From contig NZ_LR733304.1 in NCBI RefSeq assembly GCF_902506105.1, forward strand, positions 186,001-250,000: a stretch of 64,000 bases of DNA, in the 5' to 3' direction. Shown here piece after piece: positions 24,930 through 32,452 of the stretch; the stretch's first letter is position 1; every line of letters begins with the position of its first letter. Made by a program: the position numbers and the translations under genes. The DNA is from Aeromicrobium sp. 9AM (lineage in GTDB: Bacteria > Actinomycetota > Actinomycetes > Propionibacteriales > Nocardioidaceae). The notes beneath the pieces were generated by a model. It was given only the letters and a program-made list of their open reading frames with translations. It was not told the DNA's origin and ran no database searches.

Positions 24930-25742
24930 ATGATCGAGTACCGCTCCATCGGCAAGACGTTCGCAGACGGCACCGAGGCGGTCGGGGACTTCAGCCTTCA
25001 GCTCCCATCCCGTACGACGACGGTGTTCGTCGGCTCGTCCGGCTGCGGCAAGACGACGCTCCTGCGCATGGTCAACCGCATGGTCGACCCGTCGCACGGC
25101 CAGGTCTTGATCGACGATGTCGACGTCTCGACCCGCAACAAGGTCGAGCTGCGCCGCAGCATCGGATATGTCATGCAAGAGGCCGGTTTGCTCCCGCACC
25201 GCAAGGTCATCGACAACGTCGCCCTGATGATGAGGCTCAAGGGTGCGGACAAGAAGGAAGCCCGCGACCGGGCCCACGAGGTGCTCGAGACGGTTGGCCT
25301 CGACTCGTCGCTGGCCAACCGCTATCCCGCCCAGCTCTCCGGCGGCCAGCAACAGCGCGTCGGTGTCGCCCGTGGACTGGTCACGGATCCCAACATCCTG
25401 CTGATGGATGAGCCGTTCGGCGCAGTCGACCCGATCGTGCGAGACGAGCTGCAGCAGGAGCTCCTCCGCCTGCAGCGTGAGCTCGACAAGACCATCGTTT
25501 TCGTCACCCACGACATCGACGAGGCCTTCCTGCTGGGGGACCAGGTGGTCATCCTGAAGAAGGGCGGCGAGATCGCCCAGGTCGGGTCTCCGGCCGAGAT
25601 CCTGGCCAAGCCGGCGAACGACTTCGTGAGCAGCTTCATCGGGCTCGAAAAAGGCCACCGCAAGCTGCACGTCGAGGAGCGCAACGGCACCCGCATCGTC
25701 GTCGACGAGACGGGCAAGGCCACGGGAGTCCTGTCGGAATGA
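24930..25742 (+). CDS. Osmoprotectant (betaine/choline/proline) ABC importer ATPase
   Basis: A 270-residue ATPase of the OpuC/ProV type. Walker A GSSGCGKTT at residues 35-43, the Q-loop in YVMQEAGLLPHR, signature LSGGQQQRV, Walker B LLMDEPFGAVDP and the H-loop FVTHDIDEAF are all present. The C-terminal CBS domains of long ProV proteins are absent or reduced. GGAGG lies just upstream of the ATG. It is the first gene of a four-gene operon with two permeases and a lipoprotein, the first overlap being ATGA. Confidence 0.93.
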   Translation: MIEYRSIGKTFADGTEAVGDFSLQLPSRTTTVFVGSSGCGKTTLLRMVNRMVDPSHGQVLIDDVDVSTRNKVELRRSIGYVMQEAGLLPHRKVIDNVALMMRLKGADKKEARDRAHEVLETVGLDSSLANRYPAQLSGGQQQRVGVARGLVTDPNILLMDEPFGAVDPIVRDELQQELLRLQRELDKTIVFVTHDIDEAFLLGDQVVILKKGGEIAQVGSPAEILAKPANDFVSSFIGLEKGHRKLHVEERNGTRIVVDETGKATGVLSE

Positions 25743-26440
25743 GCTGGTTCAACGCCAACACCGACAAGGTGTGGGACCTGCTGCTGAGCCACCTGTGGCT
25801 CAGCGGGCTGCCGATCCTGCTGGGATTCGTGATCGCGGTCCCGATCGGCTGGTTCGCCAACCGTCACCGCCGGCTCAGGGGCACGATCCTGAGTCTCGGC
25901 GGGATCCTCTACACGATCCCGTCCCTCGCGTTCTTCCTCGTCCTGCCCAGCATCATCGGCACAGGGTTCCTCGATCCGGTCAATGTCGTGGTGGCGCTGA
26001 CGGTCTATGCCGTGGCGATCATGGTCCGGTCTGCGGCGGACGCCTTCGAATCGGTCTCGCCGGCGGTGCTCGACGCTGCCACGGCGACCGGCTTCGCGCC
26101 CACCGGGCGAGCCTTCCTGGTCGAGCTCCCGCTCGCCGGCCCGGTGCTGCTGGCCGGCCTCCGGGTCGTGGCGGTCAGCACCGTGAGCCTCGTCAGCGTC
26201 GGCGCGCTGATCGGGGTCAGCAACCTCGGCTCGCTGTTCACCGAGGGCTATCGCACCGACAACGACGCGGAGATCCTGATCGGTGTCATCGGCATCGTCG
26301 GCCTTGCCCTCCTGTTCGACCTCGTCCTGGTGATTGCGGGCCGCCTGCTGATGCCGTGGGCCCGCACGCCACGCCAAGGGCGCAGCCCGGTCTCGCCGAT
26401 CATGTCGTTCGCCCAGCACCTGCGTGGAGGACGAGTATGA
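25739..26440 (+). CDS. Osmoprotectant ABC importer permease 1
   Basis: A 233-residue BPD-type permease (OpuCB/OpuCD-like) with about five or six membrane helices. The EAA loop region is SPAVLDAATATGFAPTGRAFLVELPLAGPVLLAGLR, which contacts the ATPase. Its ATG overlaps the stop of the ATPase gene, and the second permease overlaps its own stop by four bases. Two different permeases in one operon suggest a heterodimeric channel, as in OpuC. Confidence 0.92.
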   Translation: MSWFNANTDKVWDLLLSHLWLSGLPILLGFVIAVPIGWFANRHRRLRGTILSLGGILYTIPSLAFFLVLPSIIGTGFLDPVNVVVALTVYAVAIMVRSAADAFESVSPAVLDAATATGFAPTGRAFLVELPLAGPVLLAGLRVVAVSTVSLVSVGALIGVSNLGSLFTEGYRTDNDAEILIGVIGIVGLALLFDLVLVIAGRLLMPWARTPRQGRSPVSPIMSFAQHLRGGRV

Positions 26441-27117
26441 GCGTCCTCAACGACACCGTCGACTGGCTCAGCGACTCGGCCAACTGGTCGGGCGACGACG
26501 GCATCCCGCACCGCTTGACCCAGCACCTCGAATACACAGCCCTGACTGTCGTGATCGCCGCTGCGATCGCGATCCCGATCGGGCTGTGGGTGGGCCACAC
26601 CGGTCGGCTCCGCGGCCTCGCCGTTGTGAGCACAGGTGCCTTGCGAGCGCTGCCAACCCTTGGCGTGCTGACGTACGCCTCACTGTTCTCGGGCATCGGC
26701 ATCAAGCCGGCGATCTTCACTCTCGTCCTTCTGGCCATACCGCCCTTGCTGGCAGGTGCCTATGCGGGCCTCGAGTCGGTCAACCGCCAGACGATCGACG
26801 CCGCACGCGCCATCGGCATGACCGAGTGGCAGGTCCTCAGCAAGGTCGAGGTGCCGCTCGCGTTGCCCCTGATCATCGGCGGGATTCGATCCGCGACGCT
26901 GCAGGTGGTGGCCACCGCCACGGTCGCCGCCTACGTCCCCGGCCCCGGTGGCCTCGGCCGCTACCTGATCGATGGCCTGGCCGTCAGCGACTACGCCCGC
27001 ATCGTCGGGGGTTCCGTTGTCGTGATCGTCCTCGCACTCGTCCTCGACGGTCTCTTCGTCATCCTCCAGCGAGTCGCACTCGGCTCGCGTCCCTCCCGCA
27101 CGCCCACCACGGCGTGA
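26437..27117 (+). CDS. Osmoprotectant ABC importer permease 2
   Basis: A 226-residue BPD-type permease, paralogous to the previous gene. The coupling loop reads NRQTIDAARAIGMTEWQVLSKVEVPLALPLIIGGIR, the consensus EAA motif, followed by ATVAAYVPGPGGLGRYLIDG as in OpuCB/YehY-type proteins. The ATG at 26437 overlaps the stop of permease 1. Cytoplasmic membrane; works with the ATPase and the lipoprotein that follows after 20 bases. Confidence 0.92.
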   Translation: MSVLNDTVDWLSDSANWSGDDGIPHRLTQHLEYTALTVVIAAAIAIPIGLWVGHTGRLRGLAVVSTGALRALPTLGVLTYASLFSGIGIKPAIFTLVLLAIPPLLAGAYAGLESVNRQTIDAARAIGMTEWQVLSKVEVPLALPLIIGGIRSATLQVVATATVAAYVPGPGGLGRYLIDGLAVSDYARIVGGSVVVIVLALVLDGLFVILQRVALGSRPSRTPTTA

Positions 27118-27137
27118 GCAACCCATCAAGGAGAAAC

Positions 27138-28049
27138 ATGTCCATCACCAAGCTCACCGCCGGCCTCGCGGCCGCCGCTCTGGGTCTGTCCCTGTCGGCG
27201 TGTGGCAGCGACCCGACCGACACGGGCGGCAAGAAGTCCGCCGGTGACACCATCACGGTCGGCTCCGCCGCCTTCCCCGAGAACGAGATCATCGCCGAGA
27301 TCTACGCGCAGGCACTGGAGGCCAAGGGCGTCAAGGTCAAGAAGAAGCTCAACATCGGTGCTCGTGAGGTCTACATCCCGGCGCTCAAGAAGGGTGAGAT
27401 CGACCTGCTGCCGGAGTACTCGGGCAACCTGCTTTCCTACCTCGACCCCAAGGCGACGGCGACGTCCGAGGCGGACATCGAGGAGGCACTCGACGACGCG
27501 CTGCCCGACAACCTCGAGGTCCTCGACGCCGCCAAGGCAGAGGACAAGGACTCGCTCAACGTCACGCCGGAGTTCGCCGCCAAGAACGACCTCAAGACGA
27601 TCGAGGACCTCAAGAAGGTCAAGGGCCTCACGCTGGGCGCCAACCCCGAGTTCAAGGAGCGGGCCTACGGCATCCCGGGCCTCGAGAAGGTCTACGGGAT
27701 CATGGACGTCAAGTTCGTTCCGATCGGCGACGGCGGTGGGCCCAAGACCCTGAAGTCGCTGCTCGACGGCGACATCGACGTCGCGGACATCTACTCCACG
27801 ACGCCGTCGATCCTGGCCAACAAGCTCGTGACGCTCGAGGATCCCAAGAACCTCATCGCCGCGCAGCAGGTCGTTCCGCTGATCAACGACAAGAAGGCAT
27901 CGGACAAGGTCGAGGACATCCTCGACAAGGTCTCGGCACAGCTGACGACCGCTGACCTGCTCGACCTCAACAGCAAGAACCAGGGCGACGACAAGACCGC
28001 CCCGGACGTGCTGGCCAAGGAATGGCTGACCAGCAAGGGCCTGATCTAG
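27138..28049 (+). CDS. Osmoprotectant-binding lipoprotein (OpuAC/ProX-like)
   Basis: A 303-residue substrate-binding protein. A lipobox LSAC at residues 19-22 gives lipid attachment at Cys22 and anchors it outside the membrane. ITVGSAAFPENEIIAEIYAQALEAKG, LPEYSGNLLSYLD and the late SKNQGDDKTAPDVLAKEWLTSKGLI match the betaine/choline-binding family (glycine betaine/carnitine/choline type). A strong AAGGAG site precedes the ATG. It ends the operon, followed by a perfect terminator. Confidence 0.92.
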   Translation: MSITKLTAGLAAAALGLSLSACGSDPTDTGGKKSAGDTITVGSAAFPENEIIAEIYAQALEAKGVKVKKKLNIGAREVYIPALKKGEIDLLPEYSGNLLSYLDPKATATSEADIEEALDDALPDNLEVLDAAKAEDKDSLNVTPEFAAKNDLKTIEDLKKVKGLTLGANPEFKERAYGIPGLEKVYGIMDVKFVPIGDGGGPKTLKSLLDGDIDVADIYSTTPSILANKLVTLEDPKNLIAAQQVVPLINDKKASDKVEDILDKVSAQLTTADLLDLNSKNQGDDKTAPDVLAKEWLTSKGLI

Positions 28050-28064
28050 TCCCTCAGCAACCTC

Positions 28065-28098
28065 AACGGCCCGGTCACCGCAAGGTGACCGGGCCGTT
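28065..28098 (+). terminator. Terminator of the osmoprotectant importer operon
   Basis: A perfect 15-base stem, AACGGCCCGGTCACC (28065-28079) against GGTGACCGGGCCGTT (28084-28098), closed by a GCAA tetraloop and followed by GGGTTCTCCCTT. It is 15 bases after the stop of the lipoprotein gene. Confidence 0.85.
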
Positions 28099-28107
28099 GG
28101 GTTCTCC

Positions 28108-28122
28108 CTTCGACAAGCTCAA
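28108..28122. repeat. Dispersed repeat CTTCGACAAGCTCAA
   Basis: The best-conserved copy of the element also seen at 9871-9885 and 21204-21218. It lies between the importer terminator and the end of the convergent MMPL gene and is flanked by CTCC/GGAG. Confidence 0.5.
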
Positions 28123-28137
28123 GGAGAGGGAGTCCGC

Positions 28138-30297
28138 CTAGACGAGCGCGGGCTTCGGGGCGTACTCGTCCTCGACGCTCTTGACGTCACCGAGACGCTC
28201 GAGCCGTCCGCGCAGCTTCAGCAGCAGCGCCGGCAGGAGCACCAGGCGTACGAGCGTCGCGTCGATCAGGATCGCGACCGAGAGGCCGATGCCCATCTGC
28301 TTCATCTCGAGCATGCTCAGCGTCGCGAAGACGGCGAACACCGAGACCATCACGACGGCTGCGCTGGTGACGACGCTGGCCGTGTCGCGGATGCCGAACT
28401 CGACCGCACGGTTGTACGGCAGGCCGTTGCGGAGGCCCTCGCGGACCCGGCTCAGGACGAACACGTGGTAGTCCATCGACAGGCCGACCAGGACGACGAA
28501 GCAGAACAGCGGGATCCAGTCGACGACGAATCCGGAGGACTCGTAGTTGAGGATGCCGTTGAACCAGTCGTGCTGGAAGACCAGGGTCAGGACTCCGAAC
28601 GCGGCGCCGACCGACAGCAGGTTGAGCACCGTCGTGAGCAACGCGATCGTGACGCTGCGGAACGTCCAGCCCATCATGACCAGCGTCAGGACCAGCACGA
28701 ATGCGATGACCCAGGGGAGCGTCGACGGCTGGTTCTCGTAGTCGTAGTCCTCGGCCACGGATCCACCCACTGCCGTCTTGGTGCCATCGAGCGAGCCGGT
28801 GGCACGCGGGACGATCGTGTCGCGCAGCTTCTCGATCGCGGCGTCGTTGCGGGCGTCGCCCTCGGAGTGCGCGGCGTACATCGACAGCTCGACCGTGCGA
28901 CCGTCCTTCGACACCGTGATGGCGTCGTCGCCTGCGGTGGCGAGACCTGCACTGACGGCCTTGGCCTGGACGGCCCCGAGCGCCGAGCGGGCTGCGTCCT
29001 CGCTGCCCTTGCTGGTGTGCACGACCACGTCGATGCCGGGACGCTCCGTGGGGAAGCTCTGCTGCAGCCGCTGGTACGCCTGCACAGCCGGGATGTCCTG
29101 GGGCAGCGTGTTGATCGTGCCTTGGTGCATCTTCATGCCGAGCGCGGGGAGCGCGAGGGCGAGCAGCACGCCACCGGAGACGATGGCGGCGGCGAGCGGC
29201 CGGCGGATCACCGGACGGATCAGACGACCGCTGATGCCACCTGCACCGATGCGACGGTTGAGCCGCCACAGCAGGGGGATGCGGGGACGGTCGACCCAGC
29301 GACCGAGCTTGGCCAGCAGCGCCGGCAGCACCGTCAGCGAGCCGATCACGGCGACGACGACCACGAGGATCGAGCCGACCGCGAGGGCGCTGAAGACGGG
29401 CTCACGGGTGATGAACAACCCCGACATCGAGACGACCACGGCGAACCCGGAGACCACGACCGCACGGCCCGAGGTGGCGGCTGCGATCTCGATCGCATCC
29501 ACCGTGGACCGCCCACGCATACGCTCCTCGCGCTCGCGCTTGAGGTAGAACAGCGAGTAGTCGACGCCGACGGCCATGCCGATCAGCAGCACGACATTCG
29601 CGACGGTGCCGGAGTCGGGCACGAGGTAGGAGACGGGGGCGTACAGGCCCAGGCCGGTGAACACCGACGTGATCGCCAGCAGCACCGGGATGCCGGCGGC
29701 GATGAACGCGCCGAACGCGACGAGCAGGATCAGGAACGTGATCGGCAGGCTCATCGACTCCGCTGAGGCGAGGTCCTCGCCGACCTTGTCGTTGATGCCG
29801 GCATCGAGCGATGCGTCGCCGGCCTGCTCGACGTCGAGGGCCGGATTGGCCTTCTGGACCTTGGCCGTCGCGTCGATCAGGGCGCCCACGTGGTCCGCGG
29901 CGTCGTCTGCGTCACCGGACATCGTGATCGGAACGAGCAACGCATCGCGTTTCTCCGACCAGATCGGTGGTCCTACGTCAGAGACACCCTTGACGTCGGT
30001 GGCGGCCTTGGAGACCTGGGTCGCAGCGGCCTCCGCCTTGGCGGAGTCGAGCGAGCCCTTGGGGGCTGTGATGAGCACGGACTCGGTCGGGCTCGCGGCG
30101 AGGCCGGCGTCGTCGATCATGGCGGCGGCGCGTCCTGACTCGCCGACGCGGAAGTCCTCGTCGGAGACCTGCTTGGTCTGGACGGTCGACATGAGCGCGA
30201 TCGCCGAGACGACGAAGGCGACCCAGAGGCCGATGGCGCGCCAGGGGTGAGTCGCACTCCAGCGAGCGACCCTGACGGTGGGGGAGTTCGAAGACAT
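28138..30297 (-). CDS. MMPL family RND-type transporter 1
   Basis: A 719-residue transporter with the MMPL layout: one N-terminal helix, a large extracellular domain (about 40-190), a helical block, a second extracellular domain and a second block. The signature DYSLFYLKREREERMRG near residue 265 and its second-half match DYHVFVLSRVREGLRNG are visible. These are proton-driven exporters of lipids or drugs. AAGGACACATC precedes the ATG at 30297 and fixes the start within a longer open frame. Divergent from the sensor kinase gene 177 bases away, which may regulate it. Confidence 0.92.
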   Translation of the reverse strand: MSSNSPTVRVARWSATHPWRAIGLWVAFVVSAIALMSTVQTKQVSDEDFRVGESGRAAAMIDDAGLAASPTESVLITAPKGSLDSAKAEAAATQVSKAATDVKGVSDVGPPIWSEKRDALLVPITMSGDADDAADHVGALIDATAKVQKANPALDVEQAGDASLDAGINDKVGEDLASAESMSLPITFLILLVAFGAFIAAGIPVLLAITSVFTGLGLYAPVSYLVPDSGTVANVVLLIGMAVGVDYSLFYLKREREERMRGRSTVDAIEIAAATSGRAVVVSGFAVVVSMSGLFITREPVFSALAVGSILVVVVAVIGSLTVLPALLAKLGRWVDRPRIPLLWRLNRRIGAGGISGRLIRPVIRRPLAAAIVSGGVLLALALPALGMKMHQGTINTLPQDIPAVQAYQRLQQSFPTERPGIDVVVHTSKGSEDAARSALGAVQAKAVSAGLATAGDDAITVSKDGRTVELSMYAAHSEGDARNDAAIEKLRDTIVPRATGSLDGTKTAVGGSVAEDYDYENQPSTLPWVIAFVLVLTLVMMGWTFRSVTIALLTTVLNLLSVGAAFGVLTLVFQHDWFNGILNYESSGFVVDWIPLFCFVVLVGLSMDYHVFVLSRVREGLRNGLPYNRAVEFGIRDTASVVTSAAVVMVSVFAVFATLSMLEMKQMGIGLSVAILIDATLVRLVLLPALLLKLRGRLERLGDVKSVEDEYAPKPALV

Positions 30298-30474
30298 GAT
30301 GTGTCCTTCTCTCGGTGTGACTGGTCGGAATGACGTGACACCCAGCCTCGTGAATCCCGAGTCGCGCCGACATGGTGCTGGAACCCCGATCGGAAGTAGG
30401 CCTGAGTCCACTGTCACGACGGTCCCGATGCGCGAGGATTGAGCGACCAGCCCATACGAATCGGAGCAGCACAC

Positions 30475-31791
30475 ATGAGCACCACCGCCCCAACCGCCTC
30501 GCCGTTCGAGGGGGAGTCGTTCGCCGCCGGCCTGTCGCGCCGGTTGAAGCTGACCGTCTTGTCAGTCGCGTACGTGCTCCTGGCGGTCCCCGCCTTGGCG
30601 CTGCTCTGCATCCTCACGACCGCGCTGGGCGTCGCGATTGTCGGCGTCGGCATGGCTCTGCTGCTGATCTTCGTGCCGTTCAACCAGCAGCTCGCCAACG
30701 TGCACCGCCGGCTGGCCGGCCGCATCCTCGGCATCCACATCGAGCGGCCGTACCTCCCGACGAAGTCGGTGTCGGGCTTCGGGCTCCTCAAGCGGTGGGC
30801 CGTCGATCCGGCTCGCTGGCGTGACTTCGCGTGGACGTACATGTCGGTCACGCTCGGCTGGGCCCTGGCGTGGATCGCGTTCGGCCTCGCCCTGGGCGTG
30901 CTGTGGTACCTCGTCTTCCCGCTCGTCTACTGGCTGACCCCCAGCGGCATCTTCGACACCAACTACGGCATCTTCAGGCTCGACACCCAGGCGGAGTCCT
31001 TCATCGAGTGGGGCTTCCTGTTGGTCGCGTTCAGTCTCTGGTGGTGGCTCACGCCGGTTCTGATGCGCTGGCGTGCCGAGCTGGACCGCGCGATGCTGTC
31101 GCCGACGCGGGAGTTCCTCGAGCGCCGGGTCGCCGAGGTGTCGCAGTCCCGTGCCGAGACGATCGACCACTCGGCCGCTGAGCTCCGCCGCATCGAACGC
31201 GACCTCCACGACGGGGCCCAGGCCCGGCTCGTCGCACTGGGGATGAACCTCGGCATGGCCGAGGAGATGCTGGCCAAGAACCCGGAAGGTGCTGCCGCGA
31301 TGCTCGCCGAGGCCCGCGCGGTGACGACCTCTGCCCTGGGTGACCTGCGCTCGGTCGTACGCGGGATCCATCCACCGGTGCTCGCCGACCGCGGCCTCGC
31401 CGGTGCGGTCCAGGCCCTCGCTCTCGACATGTCGCTCCCGGTCTCGGTCATGATCAACCTGAGTGGCCGTCCCGCGGCACCGGTCGAGTCGGCGGTCTAC
31501 TTCGCCACCAGTGAGCTGCTCGCCAACATCGGCAAGCACTCCGGGGCGACGCGGGCCGTCATCGAGGTCACGCACGACGGTGAGGCGCTCAAGGTCGTCG
31601 TCGAGGACGACGGCAAGGGCGGTGCTGCGCTGTCCGCAGGCACCGGACTTGCGGGGGTCGCGAGACGGCTGGCCGCCTTTGACGGCACGATGGACGTGAT
31701 CAGTCCCATCGGGGGACCGACCGTGGTCACGCTGGAGGTTCCGTGCGCGTTGTCATCGCCGAAGATCTCGCCCTCCTCCGGGACGGCCTGA
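30475..31791 (+). CDS. Two-component sensor histidine kinase (HisKA_3/NarL type)
   Basis: A 438-residue kinase. Four or more membrane segments occupy residues about 25-70 and 117-195, joined by a sensor domain of the PSPA7-like family. The phosphoacceptor is His245 in RRIERDLHDGAQARLVALG; the ATPase part has ELLANIGKHSGATRAVI (N box), EDDGKGG and GTGLAGVARRL. The ATG at 30475 is preferred over a TTG 36 bases up. Its 3' end overlaps the response regulator gene by 49 bases, an unusually long overlap. It should sense a membrane or envelope signal. Confidence 0.9.
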   Translation: MSTTAPTASPFEGESFAAGLSRRLKLTVLSVAYVLLAVPALALLCILTTALGVAIVGVGMALLLIFVPFNQQLANVHRRLAGRILGIHIERPYLPTKSVSGFGLLKRWAVDPARWRDFAWTYMSVTLGWALAWIAFGLALGVLWYLVFPLVYWLTPSGIFDTNYGIFRLDTQAESFIEWGFLLVAFSLWWWLTPVLMRWRAELDRAMLSPTREFLERRVAEVSQSRAETIDHSAAELRRIERDLHDGAQARLVALGMNLGMAEEMLAKNPEGAAAMLAEARAVTTSALGDLRSVVRGIHPPVLADRGLAGAVQALALDMSLPVSVMINLSGRPAAPVESAVYFATSELLANIGKHSGATRAVIEVTHDGEALKVVVEDDGKGGAALSAGTGLAGVARRLAAFDGTMDVISPIGGPTVVTLEVPCALSSPKISPSSGTA

Positions 31792-32390
31792 CGAGGCTGC
31801 TGGAGGCGTACGACTTCGAGGTCGTGGCGGCCGTCGACGACGCTGAGAAGCTCGCCGAGGCACTGCGCGCCAACGACGTGGACATCGCGGTGGTGGACGT
31901 ACGCATGCCGCCGACGTTCACCGACGAGGGTCTGCGCGCCGCGATCGCGGCGCGGACCGAACGCCCGGGGTTCCCGGTGCTCGTGCTGTCGCAGTACGTC
32001 GAGCAGCTGTACGCCCGCGAGCTCCTCGGCAGCGGTGATGGCGCGGTCGGCTACCTGCTCAAGGATCGGGTCGCCGACGTCGCCACGTTCGTCGACGCCG
32101 TGCGTACGGTCGCCGGTGGCGGCACGGTGCTCGACCCCGAGGTCGTCTCGACGCTGATCGCCCGGGCCCAGCCCGACAGTCCCATCACGCGCCTGACCGA
32201 CCGTGAGCGGGAGGTGCTCGGCCTCATGGCCGAGGGCCGCTCCAACGCCGCGATCGCCGCCGCCCTGTTCGTCACCGAGAAGGCGATCAGCAAGCACACC
32301 AGCAACATCTTCATGAAGCTCGACCTCGACGCCGACGACGACAGCAACAACCGCCGCGTGCTCGCCGTGATCGCGTACCTCCAAGGCTGA
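31743..32390 (+). CDS. LuxR/NarL-type response regulator
   Basis: A 215-residue regulator: receiver domain with phospho-acceptor Asp52 in DIAVVDVRMPP, the conserved Ser/Thr-Lys positions in VLSQYV and YLLKDRV, and a C-terminal LuxR helix-turn-helix LTDREREVLGLMAEGRSNAAIAAALFVTEKAISKH. Start is the GTG at 31743 inside the kinase gene. It forms a pair with that kinase and may control the divergent MMPL gene; this is inference from position. The stop is directly followed by palindromic repeat copy 2. Confidence 0.93.
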   Translation: MRVVIAEDLALLRDGLTRLLEAYDFEVVAAVDDAEKLAEALRANDVDIAVVDVRMPPTFTDEGLRAAIAARTERPGFPVLVLSQYVEQLYARELLGSGDGAVGYLLKDRVADVATFVDAVRTVAGGGTVLDPEVVSTLIARAQPDSPITRLTDREREVLGLMAEGRSNAAIAAALFVTEKAISKHTSNIFMKLDLDADDDSNNRRVLAVIAYLQG

Positions 32391-32441
32391 GCGGTGACCT
32401 AGGGCCCAGTGGCGCTCCTGCCTTGGGCCCTAAGTCACCGC
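32391..32441. repeat. Palindromic intergenic repeat, copy 2
   Basis: Arms GCGGTGACCTAGGGCCCA (32391-32408) and TGGGCCCTAAGTCACCGC (32424-32441) are identical base for base to the arms at 4324-4405, but the loop is only 15 bases. It lies between the response regulator and the convergent MMPL gene and may terminate both. Confidence 0.8.
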
Positions 32442-32452
32442 CCTACGAGCGC

